Assembly: GCF_029867415.1 (NCBI RefSeq)
Contig: NC_081183.1
Span: 61,330,336-61,394,335 of the forward strand
Source of the DNA: Vicia villosa
Taxonomy: Eukaryota > Streptophyta > Magnoliopsida > Fabales > Fabaceae
Reading direction: 5' to 3'
Length of the DNA stretch: 64,000 bases
Part shown: positions 22,500-34,100 of the stretch, piece by piece
How positions within the stretch are numbered: position 1 is the first letter of the stretch
Layout: each line of letters opens with the position of its first letter
Program-made: the position numbers and the translations under genes
Notes under the pieces: generated by a model
What the model saw: only the letters and a program-made list of their open reading frames with translations
What the model was told of the DNA's origin: nothing
Databases searched by the model: none

Positions 22500-24355
22500 A
22501 TGCATGTATCTTTTGATGAGACTAACACCTCCAAGGAGGAAATAGTTGTTTGTGATGATGATGATCCTTTAGATTTACCCCCGGAAGAACTTTCAAATGA
22601 TACAATTGTGAAGGCACCGGAAGTTCAACAAGAAAGTGTTCAACAAGAAAGTGTTCAACAAGAAAGTGTACAACAAGAATCAAACACCAATGATCTACCA
22701 AAAGAATGGAGAACTCATAGAGATCATCCTATTGATAAAGTTATTGGTGATATTAGCCAAGGAGTTGCAACAAGATTAAATCTCAAAGATGCTTGCTTAC
22801 ACATGGCTTTTGTTTCTCAAATTGAACCTTCCAAAGTTGATGAAGCCTTAGGAGACGATCAATGGATAAATGCAATGCAAGAAGAATTAAATCAATTCGA
22901 GAGAAATCAAGTTTGGGAACTTGTTCCTAGACCAAGTAATAAACACATCATAGGTACTCGATGGGTGTTTAAGAACAAACTTGATGAGAATGGTATAATT
23001 GTTCGAAACAAAGCAAGATTGGTGGCCCAAGGTTACAATCAAGAAGAAGGAATCGACTTTGAAGAAACATTTGCTCTGGTTGCAAGGTTAGAAGCTATTC
23101 GTCTTTTACTTGCTTATGCATGTTCATAAATTTTTAGCTTTATCAAATGGACGTCAAGAGCGCATTCTTAAATGGCTACATCAATGAAGAAGTCTATGTC
23201 AAACAACCCCCGGGATTTGAAGACTTCAAGAATCCTACACATGTCTTCAAGTTGAGAAAGGCTCTTTATGGCTTAAAGCAAGCACCAAGAGCATGGTATG
23301 ATAGACTTAGCAATTTTTTGTGTGAAAAGGGTTTCGAAAAGGGTAAGGTTGATAAAACTTTGTTCATTAAGAAAATCAAGAGTAACACTTTATTGGTTCA
23401 AGTCTATGTTGATGATATCATTTTTGGATCGACTAACAAAGAAATGTGTGAGGAATTCTCATTGATGATGCAAGGAGAATTCGAGATGTCTATGATGGGA
23501 AAGATGAACTACTTTCTTGGACTACAAATTAAGCAACTCAAAGATGGAATCTTTATCAATCAATCCAAATATTGTAAAGAACTATTGAAGAAGTTTGATA
23601 TGGACAATTGTAAAGCAATGAATACTCCAATGGGCTCCGGTACATATGTTGATCAAGATGAATCTGGTACTCCAATTGATATTACCAAGTATCGATGTAT
23701 GATTGGTTCTTTATTGTATTTGACGGCAAGCCGTCCTGACATAATGTTTAGTGTTTGTCTTTGTGCTCGCTTTCAAGCAAATCCAAAGGAATCACATCTT
23801 ATGGCGGTTAAAAGGATCATGAAGTATCTCAAAGGAACGACCAACGTTGGCTCATGGTATCCTAAAGGTAGTGTTTGCAATTTAATTGGTTATTCTGACG
23901 CGGATTATGCAGGATGTAAAACTGATCGTAAAAGCACAAGTGGTACTTGTCACATTCTTGGAAATGCATTAGTATCATGGGCTTGTAAAAAGCAAGCATG
24001 TGTTTCTCTTAGCACGGCCGAAGCGGAATACATAGCAGCGGGTAGTTGTTGTGCACAAATTCTTTGGCTTAAGCAACAACTTCGTGACTACGGACTTGAT
24101 CTCAGATGCATTCCTCTTCGATGCGACAATACAAGTGCTATAAATAATACAAAGAATCCGGTCATGCATTCAAGAACCAAACACATAGACATTCGACATC
24201 ATTTTCTTCGCGATCATGTGCTTAAAGGAGATGTTGAAGTCACTTTTGTAGATACTCATAATCAACTTGCAGATATCTTCACCAAGCCTCTTCCAAAAGA
24301 ATCATTTTATAAAATTCGACGAGAGCTTGGAATTTTAGATGAAGGTGATGTTTAA
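22500..24355 (+). pseudogene. SIRE-D reverse transcriptase and RNase H
   Basis: Two frames, 22500-23129 and 23147-24355, separated by a frameshift at about 23120-23146. The first holds a 15-bp minisatellite (22623-22682) and the fingers ([28 protein letters not shown]). The second holds MDVKSAFLNGYI, LYGLKQAPRAWYDR and the active site YVDDIIFGS, then RNase H blocks (GYSDADYAG, LSTAEAEYIA, RCDNTSAI) and the end motif DIFTKPLPKE. All catalytic residues are present; the frameshift and upstream stops prevent a complete polyprotein. Confidence 0.9.
22623..22682 (+). repeat. 15-bp minisatellite coding (VQQES)4
   Basis: Four tandem copies of a GTTCAACAAGAAAGT unit encode VQQES repeats in the linker between integrase and reverse transcriptase. 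The fourth copy has three changes. Confidence 0.95.
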
Positions 24356-24516
24356 ATGTGTTCTTCATTATCATAAATCAAAAGGTACACATTTCTAACA
24401 TTTTTTTGTGTCAAAAGGTGCTTTATGAATGTTCATATATTATGTCTTGATGTTTATGTATGATATATATCCCTTCCATTTCATAAAATTAAAGTTTTTG
24501 GACTTTTTTCTGTCCA

Positions 24517-24621
24517 GGAACCGGTTCCCATGTAGGGAGGAACCGGTTCCCCATAGTAAAAACCAGAAGCGAAGTTTTGTGTGTCTCAGGAACCGGTTCC
24601 CATGTGGGACGAACCGGTTCC
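24517..24621. repeat. Two further paired GGAACCGGTTCC units after SIRE-D pol
   Basis: The 12-bp palindrome occurs at 24517, 24539, 24589 and (one mismatch) 24610: two pairs, 21-22 bp within a pair and 72 bp between units, the same geometry as the LTR array. They lie in the non-coding gap between pol and the third open region. Confidence 0.9.
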
Positions 24622-24990
24622 CACATAGATTTTTTCCAGATTTTCTTTTATCTAGTGGCTGTTACGAAATTAATTTGTGGCTAACATTGCTTTGTTATTT
24701 TTTTTACTTATCTTATTTTTATTCAATACATACTATATCTCTTAACACCACACATTTACACTCATTTACTCACATTCACTCTCATTCAACATTCATCTTC
24801 ATCTTCTTCAACCCTTCCACCTCCATTGTCAAACCAAATTAAAACTCCATTATCTCACCATAACTCTCAAAATTAAATTACCCACTACCTCAAAACTCTA
24901 TATAATTCTCCACTCTTTCACATATCTCACTCAAATCATCTTCCACTCTACAAATCCAAATATCCTAAACCAAAACCCTAACTCTCAACC

Positions 24991-26146
24991 ATGCCACCAA
25001 GAGCTACAAGAAATGCTAAGGGGAAGAACAAAGTTGGTGAGACAAGTGAAGAACCTCAAGAGATCCATCCAACTGTCAAGAGTCGGAGACTCACATTCAA
25101 CATTCGTAGTCGGAAACTCCTTCCGACAAAGTACGGTAATCTCCCTGACTTTCCTAATCACAGCTTCAATTTTCCGGCTAGACTAGCTAATGCATGGGGT
25201 AGCTAATTTTGTGCTTGACCATGGTGATTATTACCCGGATTTGGTTAGAGAATTTTATCATAACCTTAAGATAGTGACCGATGAATTTGATGATTTCACT
25301 TTGTTGTCTGAAGTTTCAAATAAAGAAACATGTTTAGATGTTGAGGAATTCGGAAAAGTGTTAGGAATTTCATCTAAGGGTTTAGTGCTCCTTCAAGGTA
25401 ACATTCCGAAGGATTGGCAACCATATAGTAAGATTGATACTTTTGTTGATATGTGCCGACCTACTCAACGAGATACGGTTCGCCAATAACTTGCTACCAA
25501 GTTTAACATGTTCGGTTCAAGTCTCTCGGTAAGTGATAGGATGCTCCATCTTATCATTGCTTATGTTTTGTTTCCAAAGAATTCTAACCATTCCAGGGTC
25601 AATGAGTTCGAATTAATGGTCTTGGTTGCTCTATGACGTGGCATTGAAGTCAATTTGGCTCTTTCAATTATGCGCCACATGCAACTTATGACTTCCCTTA
25701 AAGGAGGCTTACCATATGCAAGGGCAATTTCTCACATTGTTCGGAATGCCGGTGTTCTCCTCCAAAGGGAACCGAAGAAAAATATGGATGAACAAGAGTG
25801 TGCTATCACCACCGCTACCGCTCTTAAAAATACCGGAATTGTTACGGATCGTGAAGGTAGATTCTTCTACAAAGTTGATTTTGAGCCAACAGTGCCACAA
25901 GTTCCTCAACCTCCCGAAGGTGGCTATACAATGGAGATGATGTTCAACAAGCTTTGCTCCATTCAAACCTCCATTGATGACAACAAGCGGGAGAACAACT
26001 ATGAGCATAATCTTATGAGGAGACAAATGCGTGAAATTCAACAGACTCAAAGGAGGGTCTTGGCTCATTATGAGGAAGAGGAAGGAAGTGAAGAAGAAGA
26101 TGAACAAGAGGATGATGATGAAGAGCAAATGAATGAATGTGATTAA
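24991..26146 (+). pseudogene. SIRE-D extra 3' reading frame (putative plant transposon protein)
   Basis: An ORF region in the place where SIRE elements carry an env-like gene. Frames 24991-25206, 25190-25489 and 25655-26146 form one protein broken by a frameshift at about 25200 and stops at 25487 and 25635. N-terminal residues are basic (RATRNAKGKNK), followed by a globular part with DYYPDLVREFYHNLKIV and later an alpha-helical and very acidic C terminus (EEEEGSEEEDEQEDDDEEQ). No transmembrane helix or signal peptide is evident, so an envelope role is not supported. The YPxLxxEFYxN pattern resembles the 'putative plant transposon protein' domain and is also seen in the Tat-B antisense frame 48055-48789. 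Function unknown. Confidence 0.6.
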
Positions 26147-26605
26147 ATTATGTGCTCTTTATTACTATGTTCTATTTTATTGTTGGTTTTTTATTTATGT
26201 TTTCTAGACATTGTTCCATTTATGTTTCGTGATGTTTAGGATTATTTATGTTTGTGTTGTAAACGTCAAAACTACGTTTCGTATCGTTTAATTATGTTAT
26301 GTTTATGTTGTTTCAAAATTGTGTTATGTTTCATATATATTCTCTCTTTTTCCCCATCCTTTTTGATAATAACAAAGGGGGAGAAGAAATATGCATGTGT
26401 TTTGTTGTTGTTTTGTTTTTAAAAGAGAAATGCAGGCCATAACATCAAATGAACTCATCACCATAAAACAAAGAAATCATGGATTTAGGGGGAGTCACTA
26501 ACATAGGGGGAGCCTTGCATTATTCAACATATGTTCAAAGCACAAAACAACTTATTTTTTCAAAACATTTCAAGACTTGGTTGTCATCATCAAAAAGGGG
26601 GAGAA
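26147..26605 (+). other. SIRE-D 3' untranslated region with repeated polypurine tracts
   Basis: Four GGGGGAG tracts occur at about 26377, 26488, 26506 and 26597. The last abuts the 3' LTR and is the functional polypurine tract by position. Extra tracts are a known trait of SIRE-type elements. Otherwise T-rich with no gene. Confidence 0.8.
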
Positions 26606-27903
26606 TGTAAATTGCAAGCTTCTCAAATATAATTGGTTTTGATGAAGACAATATGGACATCAAGCTTTCATAAAGGATGTGCAAAAAGAATTTCAAGTAT
26701 TAAGCAAAGATACATCATTTCAAAGTCTTGAAGAAATTGTGAAGAGTCAAGAATCAAGCTAAAACATCAAAGGTATAAACAATACTCACTTTGACATATA
26801 ATTGTTCACAAATATATTTCCATGCATATCATAATCATCTACAAGTTTCATATTTTAAAGAGTTCATTTAAAACCTTTTTCATATGTAAAATTCAAAATA
26901 AAGGTTTTAGGAACCGGGTTGTCCCTATGGGGGAACCGGTTCCCAGCATTCTCAGTTTCATCACCTCTGTGTTTTACTACAAGGAACCGGGTTGTCCCTA
27001 GGTGGGAACCGGTTCCTCAGTTCAAATTTCAAATATTTTTGCTGTAACGTTCAGCAGGAACCGGGTTGTCCCAGGTAGGAACCGGTTCCTACTGAACCAG
27101 TGTGTTTTTCCATTGCATGATTTCATTCAAACGAATTTGTTTTCTTACCACTTAATCATTGCATTGCTTCATGGAAAAATAACCATTCAAAGAGGTGTTT
27201 AACACATTATAAATACTACATCTTTCATAATCATTAATCACCTTCTTCATTAACAATTCATAAACTATATATTCTTCATCTTTCAATATTTCCAAGTGTT
27301 CATCAAATACTCTTTTTCAAGTGAAACTTTCTATACACATTTTCATTGAAAATTCATTCAAAGTTTCATGCATACATTGTGAACACTTATATTCATTTTG
27401 AGAATTGTTTATTTGAAGAAGAAGATCAATCCAAGATTGATATTGCTCTACAAACTTCATACAAAAACTCTTGTAAAAATTCAAAGAATATTGTTTGCTT
27501 ACTATCCAGGATTGTTGGAAGTAAGTGGTGTGTTTGAAGAGGATTGTTCTTCATCCACATTAGTATTGATTGATCTTAAAGGTTTTAAGAACCTTTGATC
27601 ACCCTATAGGTTAGATAGTAGGCATAGGCTTGTACAATCATTCTAACTATAGTGAAATCTCTTTCGTGTTTGAAAGGGGACTGGAGTACTCTCGGATTGT
27701 GAGGGGAACTAGTATATATCGTTGTGTTCTTTATCTTTTCGCTTTTACCGCTTTCATTACCATTACCAAGAAAAAGATAAAAACCATCAAAAGCCTTCAA
27801 ACACTTAACCAAAAATTAGTAAAGATATTCTCATAAAACCGATTATTTTTGAAAAACCTAATTCACCCCCCCCCCCCCCTCTTAGGCATATCTGATACTT
27901 ACA
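26606..27903 (+). repeat. SIRE-D 3' LTR
   Basis: Same as 18120-19414 with about nine substitutions, a 4-bp deletion near 27236 and a longer C run at 27866-27879. Carries the three motif pairs at about 26910-27089. Confidence 0.93.
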
Positions 27904-27908
27904 ATTCT

Positions 27909-29430
27909 CAGCAAGAGCCTGTAGCTCAGTATGCATAGCGTTCTTCCAACAGTCAAACTTAATAGCTTGGTTAAAAGACTTTGGTTCAGTGTGAGAGGAT
28001 ATGGCACAACAAAAATGTTTGTAAGAGGGAAGGCATTTATCATATGTCAGTACAGAAGATAAGGGGTATGCATTGTGAGATTCATATGAATGCAATGAAT
28101 GGGATTTATTTATGGTAGCATAACAATGATAATCAGCAAGATAACTGGGTGGATTAGAAGCTCTAGATGATTGTCTTATGGGATGGTAAGGAATGAGATC
28201 TATATGAGGTGCTGCAGAAGAAGGGGAAGTAGAAATTATAGACTAAAAAAGGTGGGTGTTAGAGGTAGAGTGAGAAGAGTTATTTTCACTAGGACCTACT
28301 GAGTTAGGATGTGCAGCATTTGGATCAAGGCTGAGATTTGTGATGTTTAAGGGGTCTGAACCTAAAGGAGTGAGAACAGGTGAGTTGATGGGTTCATTTT
28401 GCTGGTTATGGGAAAGAGGAGATGTGACAGGACTATGAAGTTCAGCAGGGCTATCATTATTGACAGAGGTAGCAAGTAAAGTATTATCAGGAGAAAAGGA
28501 CATGTCAATATCAGTGCTAGAACTAGACCTGTGCAGTTCAGGCAAGTCATCAAGAAAGGAGTGAAAAGTTTTATTAGGCTGTACTTGGTTATTTGAAAAA
28601 GAGGGAAGCTGTTCGTATCTGAAGGGAAAACTATTTTCATAGAAAACAACATTTCTAGAGAAAAATACATTATGACTGTGCAAATCATAGAGAATGTATC
28701 CTTTGGTTCCATCTTTATAACCAAGAAAAATACATTTTCTAGCCCTAGGGTCAAATTTTGTTCTATGATTCTGCAGAGTAGTAGCAAAGCATAAACATCC
28801 AAAAATCTTAAGATGTGTGAATGAAGGTGGTGAAGAAAATAACATTTCATGAGGAGTTTTTAGTTTTAATAAAGGAGAAGGTAATCTATTAATCAAATGA
28901 ATGGCATGTTGGACACAAAAATTCCACATGTTAAGGGGGAGTTTGGATTGAAAATATAGTGTTCTAGCAACATTTAGAATATGTTGGTGTTTTCTTTCAA
29001 CCACCCCATTTTGTTGGGGTGTCTCAACACAAGATTTTTGGTGTATGATTCCTTTATACATAAGGAACTCAGTTAAGGGCAAAAATTCTGTTCCATTATC
29101 TGTTCTAAGACACTTTAGGGATAATTTGAACTGATTTTCAATATAGGCTATAAATTGTGTAAGACTGTTTTTAACTTGATCTTTTGTTTTAAGAAATATG
29201 ACCCAAGTATATCTACTAAAGTCATCCACTAAAGTTAAAAAGTATTTGTGACCTAAGAAGGAAATAGTAGAGAAAGGACCCCACACATCTACATATAAAA
29301 TTTCAAATGGGACAAAAGAATGAGTATTGCTATGGGAAAAAAGCAGCCTTTTTTGTTTACCAAAGTGACAGATTCACAAGGAATATTATTGCTCTTATAT
29401 GGAATACAAGGAAACAGTTTTGCAACAATT
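27909..29430 (-). pseudogene. Copia-A integrase and start of reverse transcriptase
   Basis: The frame 29286-28243 carries the integrase core: DFSRYTWVIFLK after the first Asp region, CLRTDNGTEF with the second Asp, and ETPQQNGVVERKH with the Glu, followed by LKIFGCLCF and a Ser/Asn-rich linker ending in HSTSNTHLF and a stop. The frame 28095-27909 holds the start of reverse transcriptase (FDCWKNAMHTELQALAEN) cut by SIRE-D. Between 29287 and 29430 the zinc-binding region is broken by a frameshift. Confidence 0.88.
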
Positions 29431-29432
29431 TT

Positions 29433-30059
29433 TTAACCAGCATCAGAAATGTGACCTAATCTAGAATGCCAGAGATTACAAGTATTATCAACAAAGGTAG
29501 TATAAGCTGCAGAGTGAGAATCTGAATCAAGAACATATAGCTCTCTTTGCAACTTAGCTGTACCAATCATTGCCTTGGAAAGGTTCTGCATGATATGGCA
29601 AGTATCAGCAGTGAAATATACAGAACAATTATTGCTATTGACAAGCTTGGCAATGGATATAAGATTGACATGAAAGTTAGGCATATAAAGAACATTATGC
29701 AAGGTTAGGGAGAGAGAAACAATGATGCTACCAGACATAGATGCAATTATATGTGTGCCATCAGGCAAATTAACATGAACAAGTATGATGTCGGTACAAG
29801 TAATGAATGCATTCCTATCAAATGCTATATGGTCAGTTGCCCCTGTATCCAAAATCCACAATTTAGGGTTCTTACCAGTAGAAATGGTTGAATGAGAGGT
29901 CAAGGCAAAATGGAAGGTGGATATGGAATTGGCCTGAGCATTAAGTTTTGACTGTTGAAGGAGTTCAATTATATTGTTGTACTTCTCTTGAGTGAATCCC
30001 ATTGAAGATGTAGTAGACTCCTGTGGGGAAGCTTCTGAGGCAAGAGTGACTGTGGCAGC
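29433..30059 (-). pseudogene. Copia-A protease and pre-integrase region
   Basis: On the minus strand the frame enters from Tat-B and reads TVTLASEASPQES, the protease active site LWILDTGATDHIA (cuts the polyprotein) and the pre-integrase motif LWHSRLGHIS, ending at a stop after HISDAG. The first 27 residues of the open frame starting at 30140 come from the Tat-B LTR and are not part of this protein. It rejoins the gag frame at 54723 when Tat-B and one gcagc copy are omitted. Confidence 0.9.
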
Positions 30060-31046
30060 TGTTAGCTGAAGATTTCGTCTTGTAATATTTGTCCTTCGAA
30101 GAAGTGGAAAATCGAAGGAAAGATGGTTACTGATGGCCATCCCTTAAAAATAAAAGAATGGCTACTGATGGCCATGCTTCGAGAATAAAGATTTCTAAGT
30201 TCGTTATGAAGATAATGAATACTGAAAGCTAGTGAAAGTATGTGTCTTCGGGGACTTAGACAAAATTTATAAAATATATTCAAGTATTACTACTTAGCGT
30301 GTTTTCGTAGTGTTTTTAATACACTGCCACGCGTCGAAGACGGACTCAGGCGGGAAGATTTGAAATTCGAAGACGGTTTCGTAACTGTCCAAGTAACAGA
30401 TGGCGTCGCTGGAAGTTCTTATGAGAGACGTGGCAGCAGATTAGTGTAGGACCGTTAAGGTCGAAACTAGTATAAATAGGAGTCTTAATGTTAGGATTCT
30501 GTGTGTTCATTTTGTACAAATCACTCACATATTTACTCAAGTATCAAGTGTTAAGAGAAAGAGTTCGCTGAGAAAATGTACGTATGACACCACCACTTTA
30601 ATACATGTGTATTATCTTTCGTTTTCAAATATCTTTCAGAATTACTGCATTCCATTTACTTCTTGCCATTTACATTTTTGTATCTTTACTTTAATGTCAT
30701 TTACTTTCGAATTACTTTCATGTTATTTACTTTCAAAGTCTTTAACGTTTCTGCATTCTAAGATTCTTTACGTTTTAACAGTCCTTTTAGTTTCATATGT
30801 TATGTTACTTATCTTTTCATTGAAATCATACTTACATATAACAAAGTGATTATCAAGATTACTTGTTCTTTAATCGAATAACGCTTATTGACGAAGACGA
30901 ATCATGAATATGGTTCAAATGAACATTGATAACAATCTTTTTGACTATGTGTCCTAGGATCAATCTAGTCGATCCTGCGAGTAACCAAATCATATTTATT
31001 ATAGTTTGGAAGACTAGCGGTTGTTTACCGGAAATCACCGTAAACA
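30060..31046 (+). repeat. Tat-B 5' LTR
   Basis: TGTTAGCTGAAG...CACCGTAAACA, 987 bp. A TATA box (TATAAATAG) lies at 30471-30479. Two copies of an 18-bp phrase (ATGGYTACTGATGGCCAT) lie at about 30124 and 30158. The next bases, TTGGCACGCCCAGTGGGAC at 31049-31067, are the presumed primer-binding site; the tRNA was not identified. Confidence 0.93.
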
Positions 31047-31130
31047 AATTGGCACGCCCAGTGGGACAGTGTCAAGCGGATTGTTTTAATCAATTGCTTT
31101 ATTTTTGTCTAGACAATATCAAGACCTTGT

Positions 31131-34100
31131 ATGAACCTTAGGAACGGTAAATTAACGCACAGTGCACAACCGATTCCCAAACGAAGGTACAACAAGAAAA
31201 TGGTCGTTACGGCCAGTGCAGGGGGTGATCAAGATCCCCCACAAGGTTCAGGATCAGGAGCGGCAAATTCGACTTCCACTCAAGGAACACGGGATACAAC
31301 GGGTCCAAATGGATCGAGACCTGCAGATAATTCCCAGGCTATGCCTGAAAATAATACAGGACCCTCAGGGACTATTCCAGTTTCAGTGTCGACAACCGCA
31401 CCCTCATCCACAAGTGTAGAGGACGTACCGTTTTCCTCGACAAATGCTGCAAACAATTTGTTTGGTCAAGGCACAAATTCTGCTTTCGAATGGAGACCAA
31501 ATAATCCATATGGAATGCCATACCAATATGGAACAGGCGTACGAGGGGCAGGACCTATATATGCCCCAACTAACAATGCGACATTTTCACCGAATGTTAG
31601 TTCAGTGGGTCGAAGTGCACACAACACTAGTTTTTCTACCCAGATGCCCCACTTTACCACAAATAACCAAGCAACATTTCGACAAGAAATGGATGCAAGC
31701 AACCATGATATGCTAGGGGCTTTGGCCAGAGAATTGACTTCAATTTTAAACCCACTAGTGACAAATATTGCTACTACAAATAGGGAAAACGTGGAGACTT
31801 TCCAAAAGATATCATCTCAAATGAATCGAATGGCAGAGTTCATGGGAGTAACACCACCTAGAAGGAAAGACAAATAGCCTTCGAATCAAGAAGAGAGGCC
31901 CATTATGGAACGTGTACAAGATATAGTTCTGTTATCTAGGACAGCCACTAGGGATGTAGGCCCCTCACGAAGAACAGAGACGATCGAAGGAACTCCAGTA
32001 ATTAACTTAGAGGCTTCAAATCAAAGAACCGTCCCCGTTCGACAGGAAACGGAGGAAGAGCGACCCAGATTAAGGGTTGTGAGTAGGAACGAACACCCAG
32101 ATGAGGTTGTCCAAAGAGTCAGAAGAGAAAATCTGGCTACAGAAAATAACTTAACTGCCATGATAGAAAGGGTTATGGCAAATAATGGCCTTAGTACTGG
32201 ACTTAGACGTCCAAATTATACATCCCCTATATCAGATTATGTCATGCAGACAGAATTGCCTAGGGGCACTAAGGTACCCAAATTTACAAAATTTTCAGGC
32301 GAAACTAATGAGTCAACGGTGGAACATATTGCTAGATATTTGACAGAAGCAGGAGACTTAGCGGGAAACGAGGATTTAAGGATCAAATATTTCCCTAGTT
32401 CGCTGACAAAGAATGCCTTCATTTGGTTTACTACTTTGCCACCAAATTCGATAGATGCGTGGGCATACTTAGAAAGGTTGTTCCATGAGCAATTCTATAT
32501 GGGCCAAACTAAGATAAGTTTGAAAGAATTGGCCAGTATTAAGAGAAAATTCACAGAAACAATTGATGACTACTTGAATAGGTTCCGTCTGTTGAAATCA
32601 AGGTGTTTTACAACAGTCCCAGAGCATGAACTTGTCGAGATGGCTGCGGGTGGTCTAGATTATTCAATAAGAAAGAAACTAGATACCCAATACCTTAGGG
32701 ACATGGCCCAATTAGCAGACAGGGTTCGACAGGTCGAACGTCTGAAGGCAGAAAAAGTTAGGGCAAATAAAAGTTATAAGAAGGAAAGGGTAGCGTACGT
32801 CGAAGCCGAGGACGCTGATGATGAGTCTTTCAATGACTCATATAGCCCTGAAGAAGTCGAAATAGACTTGGCTGAGTTGAAAGAAGCGCCACCTTATGCC
32901 TGCAAATTGCTAAATCCTGCAAATGGAAAAAACCCAGTAGAAAACGATAAGAATGATAGGTTCCCTAAGAAAACTTATACATTCGACGTTACCAAGTGTG
33001 ATGAAATATTTGATTTACTGGTAAAAGATGGCCAAATGATACTACCTCCAAATTCCAAAATTCCTCCGTTGGAACAACGGAAGAAAAGAGGTTTTTGTAA
33101 ATATCATGGTTTTTTAGGCCATAAAACTTCTCAATGTTTTCTTTTCAGGGATCTAATTCAAAATGCTATCAATGATGGAAGGTTGAAGTTTGCTGACAAG
33201 ACCAAGAGTCACATGAGGGTCGATACCAATCCCCTGAACATTGCTGACGCTAGCCTCTGTGAGGTAGAAGATATCAACATGGTGGAGGCATCTGAAGTCG
33301 AAGTTGTGGAAACTAAAACAATGTTCAATGGAAAGCAGGCTACTGAAAGCCTAAATGGTGACATAGTCTTCAATACTGATGTTGAAGAATCTTCCAAGAC
33401 AGAGATAACTGGAGCATCGAAGGAAGAAAACAGTGAGGCCACTGAAGACCTCAGGATGAAACTCCAGAAAATCCAAATCTCTGAAGTTCCTCCAGCAGTG
33501 GTTAACATGGTCAGCGCCAGACGCCCAGTGTCTGAGTTTGGCGAACTAGAGACATGGCTGACGAGGCAAAATGGGGGCATCGAAGTTCCTCCAAAAACTG
33601 AGAGCCTCAAAGACTACCTCTGGAATTGCCATGAGAGAAATGGTGGTAAACAATGGATGTGTCCAAGGTGTTCGATCATGCTGAATCAAAGGGTCGAAGC
33701 CAACTTCGAAAGGGCTCGACGTGAAAGATGGGAACACCCAGGAAGAGAGCCAAATCCCCTACTACAACTGTACCCAAGGATGGAGGAAAGCTTAGTAGGA
33801 TTTTTGGTCAGATGCCACAAAGGAAACACTGAAGTTGCTCTGTGCCCCAGATGTGGGGCAGTCTATGATGAAATGCTAGCACGATCATTCGAACGTGTGT
33901 ACTGCTACATGAGTCGAGAAACTCAGGGGTTGCGTCCTAACCTGTACGGTTTCGACATATGGACTCCAACAAAGAGGCCTGATAGCCCACAACCCAGAGC
34001 TCGAAGGGTAACATTCAAAATCCCTACAGATGCATCCAGGGATAGGTGGGTGCAAGCTGATGCAAGAACCAACAAATGGCGAAGTTGGGACCAAAGAGGG

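Larger units (their letters stand above)
18120..27903 (+). mobile_element. SIRE-D: SIRE/Maximus-type Ty1/copia element
   Basis: A 9.78-kb plus-strand element with LTRs at 18120-19414 and 26606-27903 and a perfect target duplication attct (18115-18119, 27904-27908). Order: LTR, primer site, gag with two zinc knuckles, protease, integrase, reverse transcriptase, RNase H, a third open region (24991-26146), repeated GGGGGAG tracts, LTR. The long LTRs, a stop between gag and pol and the extra 3' reading frame are marks of the SIRE lineage. About 9 substitutions over about 1290 LTR bases (0.7%, by eye). Coding regions carry at least four inactivating lesions. Confidence 0.93.

Noticed and set aside
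24991..26146. Envelope gene of SIRE-D
   Set aside because: Position fits, but no signal peptide, transmembrane helix or fusion-type region is visible; acidic coiled-coil-like C terminus fits an accessory transposon protein better.
31162..31716. Overlapping frames inside the Tat-B gag region
   Set aside because: They are alternate-frame shadows of the N-terminal gag-like frame and have biased composition.
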